Of a DNA stretch of 64,000 nt, positions 47,238 to 56,696 are shown one piece after another. Numbering within the stretch: the first letter of the stretch is position 1; every line of letters begins with the position of its first letter. Under the pieces are notes generated by a model. It worked only from the letters and a program-made list of their open reading frames with translations, searched no databases and was not told the origin of the DNA. Origin of the DNA: Cavenderia fasciculata (lineage: Eukaryota; Evosea; Eumycetozoa; Acytosteliales; Cavenderiaceae); assembly GCF_000203815.1 (NCBI RefSeq), contig NW_004457718.1, forward strand, positions 806,001 to 870,000, read 5' to 3'. The position numbers and the translations under genes were made by a program.

Positions 47238-47424
47238 GTTAGTAAAAGAATCTCTTTTTGGTGATTTGTAAAGATTATATAATTCTTGTTTTAATAAATA
47301 CTCTTTATCTACAGGTTCTAATCCAAATGTTTTATAATATCTCTTATTATTGTTGTTGTTGTAGTCATTGTTTTGTTTTATATATAATTAATATAATATA
47401 ATATAAATATATGAAAAAGATAAT

Positions 47425-47646
47425 ATGAAAAGTTTTAAAGAATACTATAAAGATCCAATGTTTAGAAAAAAAGTATTGGATTATAAAAATGAAAAGATAG
47501 AATGTGAGTGTGGTGCTATTACATCTAGAGTAAATAGATATAGACATTTAAAAGGAAAGATTCATGTAAATAATATGAACAGATTAGAGTATTGCAAGTG
47601 TGGTGAAAAAATAAAAAGATCACAACATGCCGATCATTGTTGCTAA
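47425..47646 (+). CDS. Polinton small Cys/His (zinc-finger-like) protein
   Basis: A frame of 73 residues with two Cys/His clusters: ECECGAITSRVNRYRHLKGKIH, given here as C-x-C with two downstream His about residues 26-48, and YCKCGEKIKRSQHADHCC at the end. The spacing resembles the small C2H2-like fingers found in Polintons and large DNA viruses. It probably binds nucleic acid. It lies between the integrase and polymerase genes. Confidence 0.65.
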   Translation: MKSFKEYYKDPMFRKKVLDYKNEKIECECGAITSRVNRYRHLKGKIHVNNMNRLEYCKCGEKIKRSQHADHCC

Positions 47647-47713
47647 TACAATTATATTTTTTTTATTAAATTAATATAAATAAATATTTTCTTTGATATA
47701 GATATAAATAAGA

Positions 47714-49648
47714 ATGTCAAGAACAAAATCAGAAGTATCAGAATTAAATGTTGCAAGAAAAGGTAATAGATGTATTCAAATAAAGACAACAGGTAGAATG
47801 TCAAGAGAAGATGTGAAAAAAGAAGCTCAACAACTATCAGATGATTTCTTTAATAGAGGAATAAGAGGTACAATTCATGTATTGTTACCTTTTATGGAGA
47901 CTGGATGGAAAACTGGTAAACTTACAAAGGTAGGAGAAGCAATTAGTTTATTTAATCCTACAGAATATAATGTTGAAGAACCATCACATTTTAATACTTT
48001 TCTTTTATATCTTATACCAACAGATGTAGTAGTAAAAGCAGGTGGTTGTAATGGACAAGAAAATGATTGTTTGTGGGAAGAAATGATGCAGATTTGTCCA
48101 GAGGTTATTAGATCTGTTTATCCAACCCCAGAGTCACTCAAAGAGGCAATAGGTTTGGATAGAACGGCTCTAGTTCCATTGAACAAGATACATGAAATAG
48201 AATCAAAATTACCCTCAAGTTTTAAGATTGTTGTTAGTGGTAATCAAGGATGTACGTATACATCAACAACAAGAGAAAATGCTAAAAAAGAAATAAGATT
48301 AAAACTAACAAAAGCACATTTTACTGTAGATAAAAAAAGAGATTACAAGGTTCATGGTGTATCACCTTTTGAAAAGAAACCAATCGTTTATCAATATTTG
48401 GATGATGGTAATGTGAAACTTTATAATGGTATTGAATATAGCAATTGCACAAGAAAAGAGTTAGAGGTAAATAGAAGGAATACTCTTTCTTGCCCAAATT
48501 CATACACCAAATTGCGTAGTGGATTAAATTTAAAACAATCATATTGTAAGTTTATCGAAATAGCAAATAAGTTAAAAGGAATAACATATTATAAAGTTAA
48601 TCTTTATAAAACAGGAGGATCAATCACTAAAGCAGCCTATCATTTATTTTTAGAATCCAACCCAACCATTCATCCAGATTATATTGAACAAGATGAAGGT
48701 GAATGGATTAGTGCATGTTCAAGTGGTCCGTTGGTTTGGTCAGAACATGGTTATCAAGGACCATTGTACAAGTATGATGTTAGAAAAATGTATGCAGCTA
48801 TTATGAAGTATCGTGCATTTTTGGTACCAATTAAACGTGGACAGTTTAAAAAAATGACAACACAAGAATTGAATGATGCATCATTTATTCCTCCAGGTAT
48901 TTATAAAGCTACTGTTAATGGTAATCATAAATGTTTTAAAACTAACAAGAGAAATTATTATACTCATTATGATTTAGGATTTGCAAAACAATTGGGTTTA
49001 GAATTTAATTTAATTCAAGAAGAAAATCAACCAAATGCATTATTATATGATGGTGACAAGAAAATAAATGGTAGTACTTTATTTAAAAGCTATATTGAAC
49101 AAGTAATGAAATGGATTGATAAAAGTAAAAATGAAGATAAAGAAATACAAATGATGGTAAAAGGATTATATCAAAAGTTGTGGGGATTTATGGGTAAAAA
49201 GGTATACAAGAAAAGAACTGTTAAAAGTAAAACGATTAATACATATAATCAAGACAATTTAAAACAAGAATTAAGTATGTTTGATTTTAATTATGAAGAT
49301 GATTGTGATTATGTGGAATCAACAAAACCAATTAACGATACTAACTTGCATCAAATTAAATTTCATAATTCTCAACATATTTATGATACACATTGGGCAA
49401 GAATTGTACCTTTTATTATTTCTAGGGGTAGATCAATGGTTGGGAATATAATGTTGCCACATATCGATAATATTAAAAGAGTTCACACAGATGGATTTTA
49501 TTCAGTGGTAGAGTTGTCATTTGAAAAAAATGGAAGACAAAACCTTGATAATGTAAAAATGGGTAATGATATTGGTAATATTTCATTTGAAGGATTCAAT
49601 CAAAATGCAACCATCCACAAATTAAAAAAGGTTCAAGGATTTAATTAA
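47714..49648 (+). CDS. Polinton family B DNA polymerase (protein-primed-like, compact)
   Basis: 644 residues. Palm and fingers motifs are visible: motif A YDVRKMYAAIM (D355), motif B KGLYQKLWGFMG (K483) and motif C RVHTDGFYS (D593). These resemble protein-primed family B polymerases of Polintons and virophages, with motif C as TDG rather than the usual DTD. No clear 3'-5' exonuclease motifs are seen in the N-terminal 340 residues, and the protein is shorter than the roughly 1000-residue Polinton norm. A Cys pair (GGCNGQENDCLW) near residues 109-119 may bind metal. It would copy the element from its ends, helped by the SF3 helicase. Confidence 0.82.
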   Translation: MSRTKSEVSELNVARKGNRCIQIKTTGRMSREDVKKEAQQLSDDFFNRGIRGTIHVLLPFMETGWKTGKLTKVGEAISLFNPTEYNVEEPSHFNTFLLYLIPTDVVVKAGGCNGQENDCLWEEMMQICPEVIRSVYPTPESLKEAIGLDRTALVPLNKIHEIESKLPSSFKIVVSGNQGCTYTSTTRENAKKEIRLKLTKAHFTVDKKRDYKVHGVSPFEKKPIVYQYLDDGNVKLYNGIEYSNCTRKELEVNRRNTLSCPNSYTKLRSGLNLKQSYCKFIEIANKLKGITYYKVNLYKTGGSITKAAYHLFLESNPTIHPDYIEQDEGEWISACSSGPLVWSEHGYQGPLYKYDVRKMYAAIMKYRAFLVPIKRGQFKKMTTQELNDASFIPPGIYKATVNGNHKCFKTNKRNYYTHYDLGFAKQLGLEFNLIQEENQPNALLYDGDKKINGSTLFKSYIEQVMKWIDKSKNEDKEIQMMVKGLYQKLWGFMGKKVYKKRTVKSKTINTYNQDNLKQELSMFDFNYEDDCDYVESTKPINDTNLHQIKFHNSQHIYDTHWARIVPFIISRGRSMVGNIMLPHIDNIKRVHTDGFYSVVELSFEKNGRQNLDNVKMGNDIGNISFEGFNQNATIHKLKKVQGFN

Positions 49649-49699
49649 AAATAGTAACATTTTATTATTTTTAAAAAACATGAAACCGTGTGTGAAGTT

Positions 49700-49815
49700 G
49701 TGTTTCAAAACTATGAATTTTGAAGCAGTGGGGTAAGTGGTGTTTCAAAACTATGAATTTTGAAGCAGTAGGGTAAGTAGTGTTTCAAAACTATAAATTT
49801 CGAAGCAACCCAAGG
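49700..49815 (+). repeat. Three tandem 40-bp repeats inside the Polinton
   Basis: Units start at 49700, 49740 and 49780, each beginning GTGTTTCAAAACTAT and containing a GAAGCA core followed in the first two by GGGTAAGT. The third unit is slightly diverged. They lie in a 450-bp gap just after the polymerase gene and are more GC-rich than the flanks. They may be a regulatory or replication site, or a simple duplication. Confidence 0.85.
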
Positions 49816-50103
49816 TAAGAGATATATTTAGGTTACAACATATGGTTGAATATGAATTCCCAATCACTATCAAGGATGATGTAATGATGATAGTGATAAA
49901 CATGTGGTGTGGTAGTGCGTATGGTTGGTGTTGGGTTGAAGAATTTAATTATTTATTTTTTTCTGCACAATGGACAATCAGATATAAATCATCATTGTTT
50001 TTTATTAAACAAATCATAGTCTATTACATCATACTCACCGTTTGTGTATTCTATTATCTCTTTTTACAATATATATAGTATAATATATATTCACATTTCT
50101 GCA
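49816..50103. other. Element spacer before the passenger gene
   Basis: A/T-rich spacer. A short hydrophobic frame here has no support as a gene. The last 60 bases are AT-rich and probably hold the promoter of the following gene. Confidence 0.4.
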
Positions 50104-51018
50104 ATGTCTATTATGATGTCACCAATGGTTTCCTTGGTAGATTGTTACCAACAAACAATAGGTTCGATAACTACCAAAGCCGAAACTGAAAATAGAAATG
50201 TTTCTGAAATGGAACAAGGATATCTTGACTATATTGCAGAACGTCAATCAAAGGCAGAGAAAATCTGTTCTAAAGATATTTATGGTATGTTGTAGTATTT
50301 TATTCTTAATTATTGAAAGTTACTAATATGTTTTGTAAAAGAATATCTTAAAAAATTACAGGAAAAGCTTTATCCACAAGAGGTATCCGAACTTTCCCAA
50401 GGTATCCGAGAAAGAGAACAGCTTATTTATGAACTTGAAATGGAATTCCTTACAACACGTATGGATTTTACCAACAGCTTGTTCAAGTTCAAATCCGATC
50501 CATTTGCCTATGACACCAAGATGTCCAAATTAAAGAATGGTCGTGTATCCTTGCCAAACACAACCCAAAAGTACACCAAGATATATGGTCAAGTACAAGA
50601 AAACAACGGCCTTCTCGACCTCTTGGTACAAAAAGGTGCAACTCTTAGATCTCAACTCCAAGCCCTTGCAGACTATGGTAACTGGAAAAAGGAACAAGTT
50701 GAAATCGACAACCAGGCCCAACAACTCAAAAAGGCTCAACAAGAACAAGAAGAAAAAATCCGTTTAGAGTTTCAAGAGAGATTAGATGCCCTTAACCAAG
50801 AAAAAAAGAAAAAAGTACTTCCAAATACTCCTGGTGGTGGAAAAAAGGCTGCAGCCAGACCCAAGAATCCCAAGGTCCATAATCCAAAAGGCAAACAACC
50901 AAAACCAGTTAAACCAACAAATCAAGCTCAACAACCCCCCCTCCCACCAGTTGATATTGACAACGACCATAACATGAATGGTGCTAATGACAACAATCAA
51001 CAAGACCAAGATGTCTAA
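50104..51018 (+). CDS. Host-like coiled-coil passenger gene with one short intron
   Basis: The coding region appears as two exons separated by a short GT-AG intron of about 57 bp (near 50285-50341, donor GTATGT), phase consistent, about 285 residues. The product is helical (TRMDFTNSLFKFKSD, ALADYGNWKKEQVEIDN), with a Lys/Gln/Glu coiled coil and a Pro/Lys/Ala-rich C terminus ending in Asn/Asp. No signal, membrane segment or known domain is seen. Codons such as CTC, GCC and AAC are much commoner than in neighbouring element genes, and the intron fits host style, so it is probably a captured cellular gene. Function not recognised. Confidence 0.65.
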
Positions 51019-51075
51019 ATCCTATTTAAAATAGGTATTTAAATTTTTTTTTCTATTTTTTAATATATAATAAAA

Positions 51076-51234
51076 ATGGATTCAGCAACAATTGCATTAT
51101 TACTTGGAATGGGAACTTTGTTAATTGAAAGTTTATTTAATTTTATGAAGAGAATAAGAAAAGCATCATGTTGTGGTGCAACAGTTGATCTAACACAATC
51201 AACAACACAAAATAATAATACAAATAAAAATTAA
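51076..51234 (+). CDS. Polinton small membrane protein
   Basis: A 52-residue frame: an N-terminal hydrophobic helix (IALLLGMGTLLIESLF), a basic stretch (MKRIRKA), a CCG motif, then an Asn/Thr/Gln-rich tail. It has an A-rich leader before the ATG like the other element genes. Small membrane proteins of this type are common between capsid and protease genes in Polinton relatives. The role may be at the virion or membrane; inference only. Confidence 0.55.
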   Translation: MDSATIALLLGMGTLLIESLFNFMKRIRKASCCGATVDLTQSTTQNNNTNKN

Positions 51235-51239
51235 TATTA

Positions 51240-52679
51240 TTAAATAAAACCAAACTTGTTCCAATTATCTCTCATCTTTCTTGCTTTCTTTTCTTCTAGA
51301 GATATATCACTCCAACCACTTGATTCTTTAAATGGTACACCATTATACCTATTGAGTAAAAATTTAATTGAATGATAACCACAAGTTGTACTATTTGATG
51401 CTTGATCAATAACTTTATTTACCTTGAATTTTAAATAATAATCTGGATTGATTCTATCAATTAGTATTTTTAATTGTTTCATAAAGTCGTCTGTTGGTTC
51501 TTGGCCAAATGAATCATAATATTCCACTGATTTATCTTTATCTGCATCAATATATACTGCAACCCAATGACTACCTGGTTTGTTATGTTTATCCAAATTC
51601 ATAATAAAAGACATTTTGTTGTTTGGTGCCAATGTATCCACTTGATCACTTGCTATTACTCCTTCAAATCCTTTTTTATGATATGGTTTCATTATTCTTT
51701 CAATTTCGCTATCATAAAGACCTTGACCAACATTTGATCCACCACCACTTCGACCAAACTTTGATTGACGAGCTTCCAATACAAGTAAATCAATTAAACT
51801 AATCCTTTGGTTCCTTGGCATTTCTTTTAATTCTGTACCTAAATTGGTTGATAGTTTAGATGAAGACATTGTTGAATTTAAATAATCACTTACCAAATCA
51901 TTTACATTTAATATATTATCTCTTGGAATCATTTTAATTAATTCATTTGATATCACTTGATCTTGAATGAGTTGCAATGGTTCATATTCGAGTTGATCTA
52001 ATCTCTCTTGTTCTTGTTCTTGTAATCTTTCTTTTTCTATTCTCTCTTGTTCTAATCTTTCCATATCTTGTTGATACTTTTCTTTTAATTGATCTTGCAT
52101 CTCTAATAATGAATCAATTTGTTCATCTTTTTTTCTTGCTTGATCAAACTTACCTTCCAATACGTCCATTCTCTTTTCTGCCAATGTTTGATTATGAATT
52201 ATTTGCATTGATCTATCATCCTTTTCATATCTCCTCCTTGCTTTTTCTTCTTTTTCTTCAAGAGACGAATCAAACAACATTGATAATCTCTTTTCTAATT
52301 GTTCTATTCTATCATCTTTCTTTTTTACCTTTTCTTTCTTTACCTTTATTATTCCACTATGATCGTCATCATTTGTTAAATCTATAATCTTTTTCTTTGT
52401 TTCTCTATCCAATTCTTGTTGATTCTTTAAAAGAGATTCTCTAAAGTTTGAATCTTGTATTGATTTGATTATTGCTACATCATTCTGAGGTCTACTCTGT
52501 TGTTGTTGCTGCTGCTGTTGTTGTTGTTGTTGTTCTAACAATGCTTCTTTAATCAACTTTTTAATCAATACTTTATCATTCTTTTTTGATCGAATATATA
52601 TCTTTTCTATTCCATGTTGTATAAATCTACCTCTTTTATCTCTTCTCAATCTTAATGGTCTCTGCTTTCTTTTCATCAT
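51240..52679 (-). CDS. Polinton adenovirus-type cysteine protease
   Basis: 479 residues. The N-terminal part is basic with a Gln run, then a long charged coiled coil. Residues about 330-450 are the peptidase: His371 in GSHWVAVYID, Asp389 in EYYDSFGQ and Cys433 in STTCGYHSIKFL, the His-Asp/Glu-Cys order of adenain and Ulp1-like proteases. In Polintons this enzyme is thought to mature capsid proteins. The long N-terminal extension is unusual compared with the roughly 200-residue adenovirus enzyme and may hold a scaffold-like part. Confidence 0.88.
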   Translation of the reverse strand: MMKRKQRPLRLRRDKRGRFIQHGIEKIYIRSKKNDKVLIKKLIKEALLEQQQQQQQQQQQQSRPQNDVAIIKSIQDSNFRESLLKNQQELDRETKKKIIDLTNDDDHSGIIKVKKEKVKKKDDRIEQLEKRLSMLFDSSLEEKEEKARRRYEKDDRSMQIIHNQTLAEKRMDVLEGKFDQARKKDEQIDSLLEMQDQLKEKYQQDMERLEQERIEKERLQEQEQERLDQLEYEPLQLIQDQVISNELIKMIPRDNILNVNDLVSDYLNSTMSSSKLSTNLGTELKEMPRNQRISLIDLLVLEARQSKFGRSGGGSNVGQGLYDSEIERIMKPYHKKGFEGVIASDQVDTLAPNNKMSFIMNLDKHNKPGSHWVAVYIDADKDKSVEYYDSFGQEPTDDFMKQLKILIDRINPDYYLKFKVNKVIDQASNSTTCGYHSIKFLLNRYNGVPFKESSGWSDISLEEKKARKMRDNWNKFGFI

Positions 52680-52712
52680 TTTGTATTATTATACAATATG
52701 ATTCTAAAATAA

Positions 52713-53099
52713 TTAAAACTTCATGAATTTGATCAAATTATTCTTTATAATATCAGACTCTTTTATACAATGATTATTTATTACTGGTTGTTTTATCTCT
52801 TTTTCTACTAATGGTTCTTCAATGATTTTCGTGTTACCTTTTTGTAAAGCAAACATCTCGATCAGTGATTCCATTTTTTTATTTATTTGTTCAAAATCTT
52901 TTTTGTTATTATCTATTACTATTCTTTTCTTTTTTGTATTATTTGTTCTTTTCTTTTTAGGAGTATTATCAATAACATCATCAGAATCAGAATCATCATC
53001 ATAGTAGACATATTGATTTTTTTTAGCATCACGTGCTTTTTGTAGATTTAGAGCAGATGTAATTGATCTCTTATCTTTCTTTTTTATATCTTCATCCAT
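52713..53099 (-). CDS. Polinton small charged protein
   Basis: 128 residues, Lys/Asp-rich, with an acidic patch (YYDDDSDSDD) followed by a basic nuclear-localisation-like block (PKKKRTNNTKKKR). A short helix (KKMESLIEMFALQKG) follows. It lies just upstream of the protease on the same strand, 33 bp away, suggesting co-expression. Possibly a DNA-binding or core protein; not recognised. Confidence 0.6.
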   Translation of the reverse strand: MDEDIKKKDKRSITSALNLQKARDAKKNQYVYYDDDSDSDDVIDNTPKKKRTNNTKKKRIVIDNNKKDFEQINKKMESLIEMFALQKGNTKIIEEPLVEKEIKQPVINNHCIKESDIIKNNLIKFMKF

Positions 53100-53265
53100 T
53101 TCTTTTTTTTATTATATAATTAGTAAAACATAATAATCATTACAATATTTTTATAATACTTTTATAAAAGAATAAAACATCTAGAGTTAATCAAATAATT
53201 TAAAGAATAATAGTAATCATAATAATTTTATAATAATCTTTTACTATTTATATATAATAAAAAGT

Positions 53266-54099
53266 ATGTCTATAACACATAAAAAGCTATTTTATATAAA
53301 TTCACACAATAGAATTAGTGGTACTAATTCAAGATTTAAATATAGTATTACCTATTATCCACAGGACAAGTTTGATAGAGTTGCGTTATTACAAGCAACA
53401 ATACCAAAATCATTTTATACAGTTAGAAAAAATTTAAATTCTTTTACCTTGATTGAAGATGATCAATCAACTGTTATTACTATTCCCATTGGTAATTATT
53501 CAAGAAAATCATTACAAGATACATTGGAAAAGAAATTGAATGAATTGTCACCAAACCAAGTTAAATATGCAATCAATTGGCCAACATCACAACAACCAAA
53601 TACTGGTAAATATATTTTTACTTGTGCATCGACAAGAGATATTCAACCAGTCTTTTCTTTTACTAATCAATTATTTCGTCATTTAGGATTTGATAAAGAT
53701 ACAAAGAATCAATTTGTTAATAATGTATTGGTATCAACAAATGTTATCAACTTACAATCAGATAATGTATTATCTATTCATTCCGATTTATGTAGTAATG
53801 GAGATGATGATATATTACAAGAGATTTATTCAGCTGCTGGTAGTCCAGACTTTTCAAACATACATTGGCAAAATTATGATTTGGAAGCTTACAGTAAACA
53901 GTTGGTATCAAACACAAAGACAAGTTTTACAATTTATTTAACAGATCAAGATGGTAATGAAGTAAATTTAAATGGTGTCAATATGAATTTGACTTTAATA
54001 TTATTCAAACATAATGATGTTTCTCAATTGGTAAGAGGATATATAAATTATTTATTAGTCAAAGAAAAAGAAAGTTTAGAAGTAACTGACGAAATTTAA
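53266..54099 (+). CDS. Polinton minor capsid (penton-like) protein
   Basis: 277 residues with the profile of Polinton/virophage penton proteins: start FYINSHNRISGTNSRFKYSI, then VALLQATIPKSFYTVRKN and IPIGNYSRKSLQDTLEKKL. A beta-rich single jelly-roll C terminus ends in hydrophobic strands (NMNLTLILFKHND). It stands directly before the major capsid gene on the same strand, 35 bp away, the usual order. It would form the fivefold vertices of the particle. Confidence 0.85.
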   Translation: MSITHKKLFYINSHNRISGTNSRFKYSITYYPQDKFDRVALLQATIPKSFYTVRKNLNSFTLIEDDQSTVITIPIGNYSRKSLQDTLEKKLNELSPNQVKYAINWPTSQQPNTGKYIFTCASTRDIQPVFSFTNQLFRHLGFDKDTKNQFVNNVLVSTNVINLQSDNVLSIHSDLCSNGDDDILQEIYSAAGSPDFSNIHWQNYDLEAYSKQLVSNTKTSFTIYLTDQDGNEVNLNGVNMNLTLILFKHNDVSQLVRGYINYLLVKEKESLEVTDEI

Positions 54100-54134
54100 T
54101 ATTATCTTTTTTAAATATATAGAAAAAAAAAACA

Positions 54135-55469
54135 ATGGAACAAGCAATATCAAGTCAATTTGATTATAGACAAATGGTTGGATCAGGACCACAGTATGAT
54201 TACACAAAGGTATATCCTCAAGCAGGTACAACTCAAACATCAGTATACCAAGGTGGTAATGATACTATTTTTGAAATTCCTCCAACCAAAGCATACAATT
54301 TGAGTAAGTCTTGGTTTCAATTTACTTTTACTTTACCTGCAACCAATGCAAAGTTTGGATTTGTATTTACTGATTTTATACCTTTTTTTAGACAGATACA
54401 AGTTTATACAAGAGGTGGTATTTATTTAATGGATCATACAAACTTTCATTTACACTCGAAAATGGTTACAAAATTAAACAAAAAATTACAAGATACACTC
54501 AATACTTTTAATTCTGCGATAAATACAGCAAACCAATCATATATTCCATGTTATGCTTGCAATACTTTGGCAGCTGCAAATATTAGATATGATGGTAGTG
54601 CATGTGATAGAGCATATACAGAGCCAGATTATTTGTCATGTGGAAATCTGGCCAACACAGCAGTCAATCTAAACGTTACCATTCCTTTTAGTGAATTGTA
54701 TGATTCAATTTTATCTGTTGATAAAGATATAATGTTGAATGAAGCATTATTGGTTAGATTTGTTTGGTCAGAGTTGTCAAATATTGGTTTTGGTGCAGAT
54801 GCCTCTCTTACTCCTCAAACAAATCCTGTTGCTTTGACTGCTCCTAATGGATTTAATGTGCAAGGTATGGAAATACATTTAGCAGTTGAAAAGAGATTTG
54901 ATATTATTCAAAGCTTACAAAATAAAATTGCAAGCCCAGAAGGATTTTCATTACTAATACCTTATTGTTTTACAAATCAAATTTCTTTAACAGGTACCAA
55001 TCAACCAGTATCACTAAGAGTAAATAGACAAAATGGTATTACTTTGGAAAGAATTTATCATAGCTTATTTGTTACTGCTGCAGTTGCAAACTCTGCAATT
55101 TACAACAATAATTTGGCATCTACCAACTTGGATCATTTCTATACAAATGTAAATAATACTAGACGAATGCAATATGATTATTATCCCAATTTAAATGATG
55201 ACTTTAAAGCGCTAAGAGATACACTTATTGGTTCAACAATTCAAACACCAAACATTCACAACTATAATTGGTGTTGGTTGGAAAAATTTGATGATGGATC
55301 ATTTGGCATTGGTGATGATAATATTATTGCTGGTATTGATTTAAATTTGGGAGAGGTCAAATGGGATTTTATAGGATCTCTAAGTGTTGCAACCAATCTT
55401 ACTCATCAATCAATAGTGGTATGTAAAAGAAAATTGGTTATAACTTCAAATGGATTAACATTAATGTAA
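54135..55469 (+). CDS. Polinton major capsid protein, double jelly roll
   Basis: 444 residues. Features matching Polinton/virophage major capsid proteins include an early GNDTIFEIPPTKAYNLSKSW region, SKSWFQFTFTLP strands, VFTDFIPFFRQIQVYTRGG, a middle segment VNLNVTIPFSEL and a C-terminal strand cluster (LVITSNGLTLM). Size and beta-rich composition agree with a double jelly-roll fold forming the hexons. The Cys-containing loop (CYACNTL...CDRAY) is a distinctive insertion. Confidence 0.85.
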   Translation: MEQAISSQFDYRQMVGSGPQYDYTKVYPQAGTTQTSVYQGGNDTIFEIPPTKAYNLSKSWFQFTFTLPATNAKFGFVFTDFIPFFRQIQVYTRGGIYLMDHTNFHLHSKMVTKLNKKLQDTLNTFNSAINTANQSYIPCYACNTLAAANIRYDGSACDRAYTEPDYLSCGNLANTAVNLNVTIPFSELYDSILSVDKDIMLNEALLVRFVWSELSNIGFGADASLTPQTNPVALTAPNGFNVQGMEIHLAVEKRFDIIQSLQNKIASPEGFSLLIPYCFTNQISLTGTNQPVSLRVNRQNGITLERIYHSLFVTAAVANSAIYNNNLASTNLDHFYTNVNNTRRMQYDYYPNLNDDFKALRDTLIGSTIQTPNIHNYNWCWLEKFDDGSFGIGDDNIIAGIDLNLGEVKWDFIGSLSVATNLTHQSIVVCKRKLVITSNGLTLM

Positions 55470-55505
55470 AAATATTATTTCATAATTATAAAATAATATA
55501 GGAAA

Positions 55506-55871
55506 ATGAAATACAACAAACAAACAATTATTAAAACAATACCAATTAGTGGTATCATTCCTGGTGATCATGGAAGATTAATGGTTCAAATTAATTTGGA
55601 TTTTGTTCCAGATCTTATTACATTAAAACTCTTTAGTGTAGATGGAGCTTTTCATCAAGGAACATTGTTTACCATTAGAACTTCACTGATCAGTGACAAC
55701 AACCTTTTTTCTTTTTCAAGCCCATCAATAATCAATTGTAATTTACATTTTACAAACAAAAGTGGAGCAAATATTCAAGGAGTTTATTATTTTGAATGTG
55801 TAGATCAAAACAACCAATACAATGAAAACGACTTGGATTTTGCAGCAACCTTTCAATTTACAAAATTTTAA
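55506..55871 (+). CDS. Polinton small beta-rich protein
   Basis: 121 residues without signal or membrane segment, composed of alternating hydrophobic beta strands (GRLMVQINLDFVPDLITLKLF; INCNLHFTNKSG). It lies between the major capsid and ATPase genes on the same strand, so it is probably a structural or cement protein. Family not recognised. Confidence 0.6.
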   Translation: MKYNKQTIIKTIPISGIIPGDHGRLMVQINLDFVPDLITLKLFSVDGAFHQGTLFTIRTSLISDNNLFSFSSPSIINCNLHFTNKSGANIQGVYYFECVDQNNQYNENDLDFAATFQFTKF

Positions 55872-55897
55872 CAACCCAATAGTATAATAATAATAGA

Positions 55898-56674
55898 ATG
55901 ATAAAAGTAACAAAAATTAATAATATAATAGTAGAACCAATTAAACTACCACAACAACCAAAGAATGTTAAAGGATTGGAATTATTTGATCAACTAAATG
56001 CAAATATATTGGTATGTGCACCAAAGAATAGCGGAAAGACAGTAGTCATTAAAAAAATAATAGATGAATGTACTAACAAACAAACAAATGTTATTATTTT
56101 TTGTGCTACAGTTCACAATGATCATAGTTGGTTAGAAATACAAAATGATTTAAACAAAAAAGGAATATCATTTTTGGCATTTACAAGTATTTATGATGAA
56201 AAGGTCAATGTATTGGATGCTTTTATACAAAGTTTACAAGTAAAAGAAAATGGAACAAGTAAAAAATTAATATTGACCAACGATATGATACGAGTAGAAA
56301 GAAAAGAAAAACTAGTTGCACCAGATTATTTAATTATTTTTGATGATTTATCAAATGAATTAAAAGATCCAAGTATTACCAAATTAATGAAGATTCAAAG
56401 ACATTTTTCAACAAAAATTATTATTAGTACTCAATCATGGAAAGACACTTCATCACATATAAGAAAAGGTAATTTAGATTATGTTTTATTATTTAAAAAT
56501 ATACCAATTGAAACTTTAAAAATAATTTATGAAGAGCTATCACTAACTATTCCTCTCAAATTATTTTTAGACATTTATTCTTTTGCAACCAAAGAGAAAT
56601 ATCATTTTCTTTATACAAGTCGTAATGGTGATTATAGAAAAGATTTTAATCAACAACTAGAAATTAAAATGTAG
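55898..56674 (+). CDS. Polinton FtsK/HerA-type genome packaging ATPase
   Basis: 258 residues. Walker A APKNSGKT (41-48), Walker B YLIIFDD (144-150) and a sensor-like STQSW near residue 180 match A32-type packaging ATPases of Polintons, virophages and large DNA viruses. Length fits the family. It would drive DNA into the capsid. It is part of the rightward structural gene series. Confidence 0.88.
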   Translation: MIKVTKINNIIVEPIKLPQQPKNVKGLELFDQLNANILVCAPKNSGKTVVIKKIIDECTNKQTNVIIFCATVHNDHSWLEIQNDLNKKGISFLAFTSIYDEKVNVLDAFIQSLQVKENGTSKKLILTNDMIRVERKEKLVAPDYLIIFDDLSNELKDPSITKLMKIQRHFSTKIIISTQSWKDTSSHIRKGNLDYVLLFKNIPIETLKIIYEELSLTIPLKLFLDIYSFATKEKYHFLYTSRNGDYRKDFNQQLEIKM

Positions 56675-56696
56675 GACATTCAATATATAAAAAAAA

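Noticed and set aside
49842-50078. 78-codon hydrophobic frame in the Polinton spacer
   Set aside because: Low-complexity, no motif, and it overlaps the probable promoter of the next gene.
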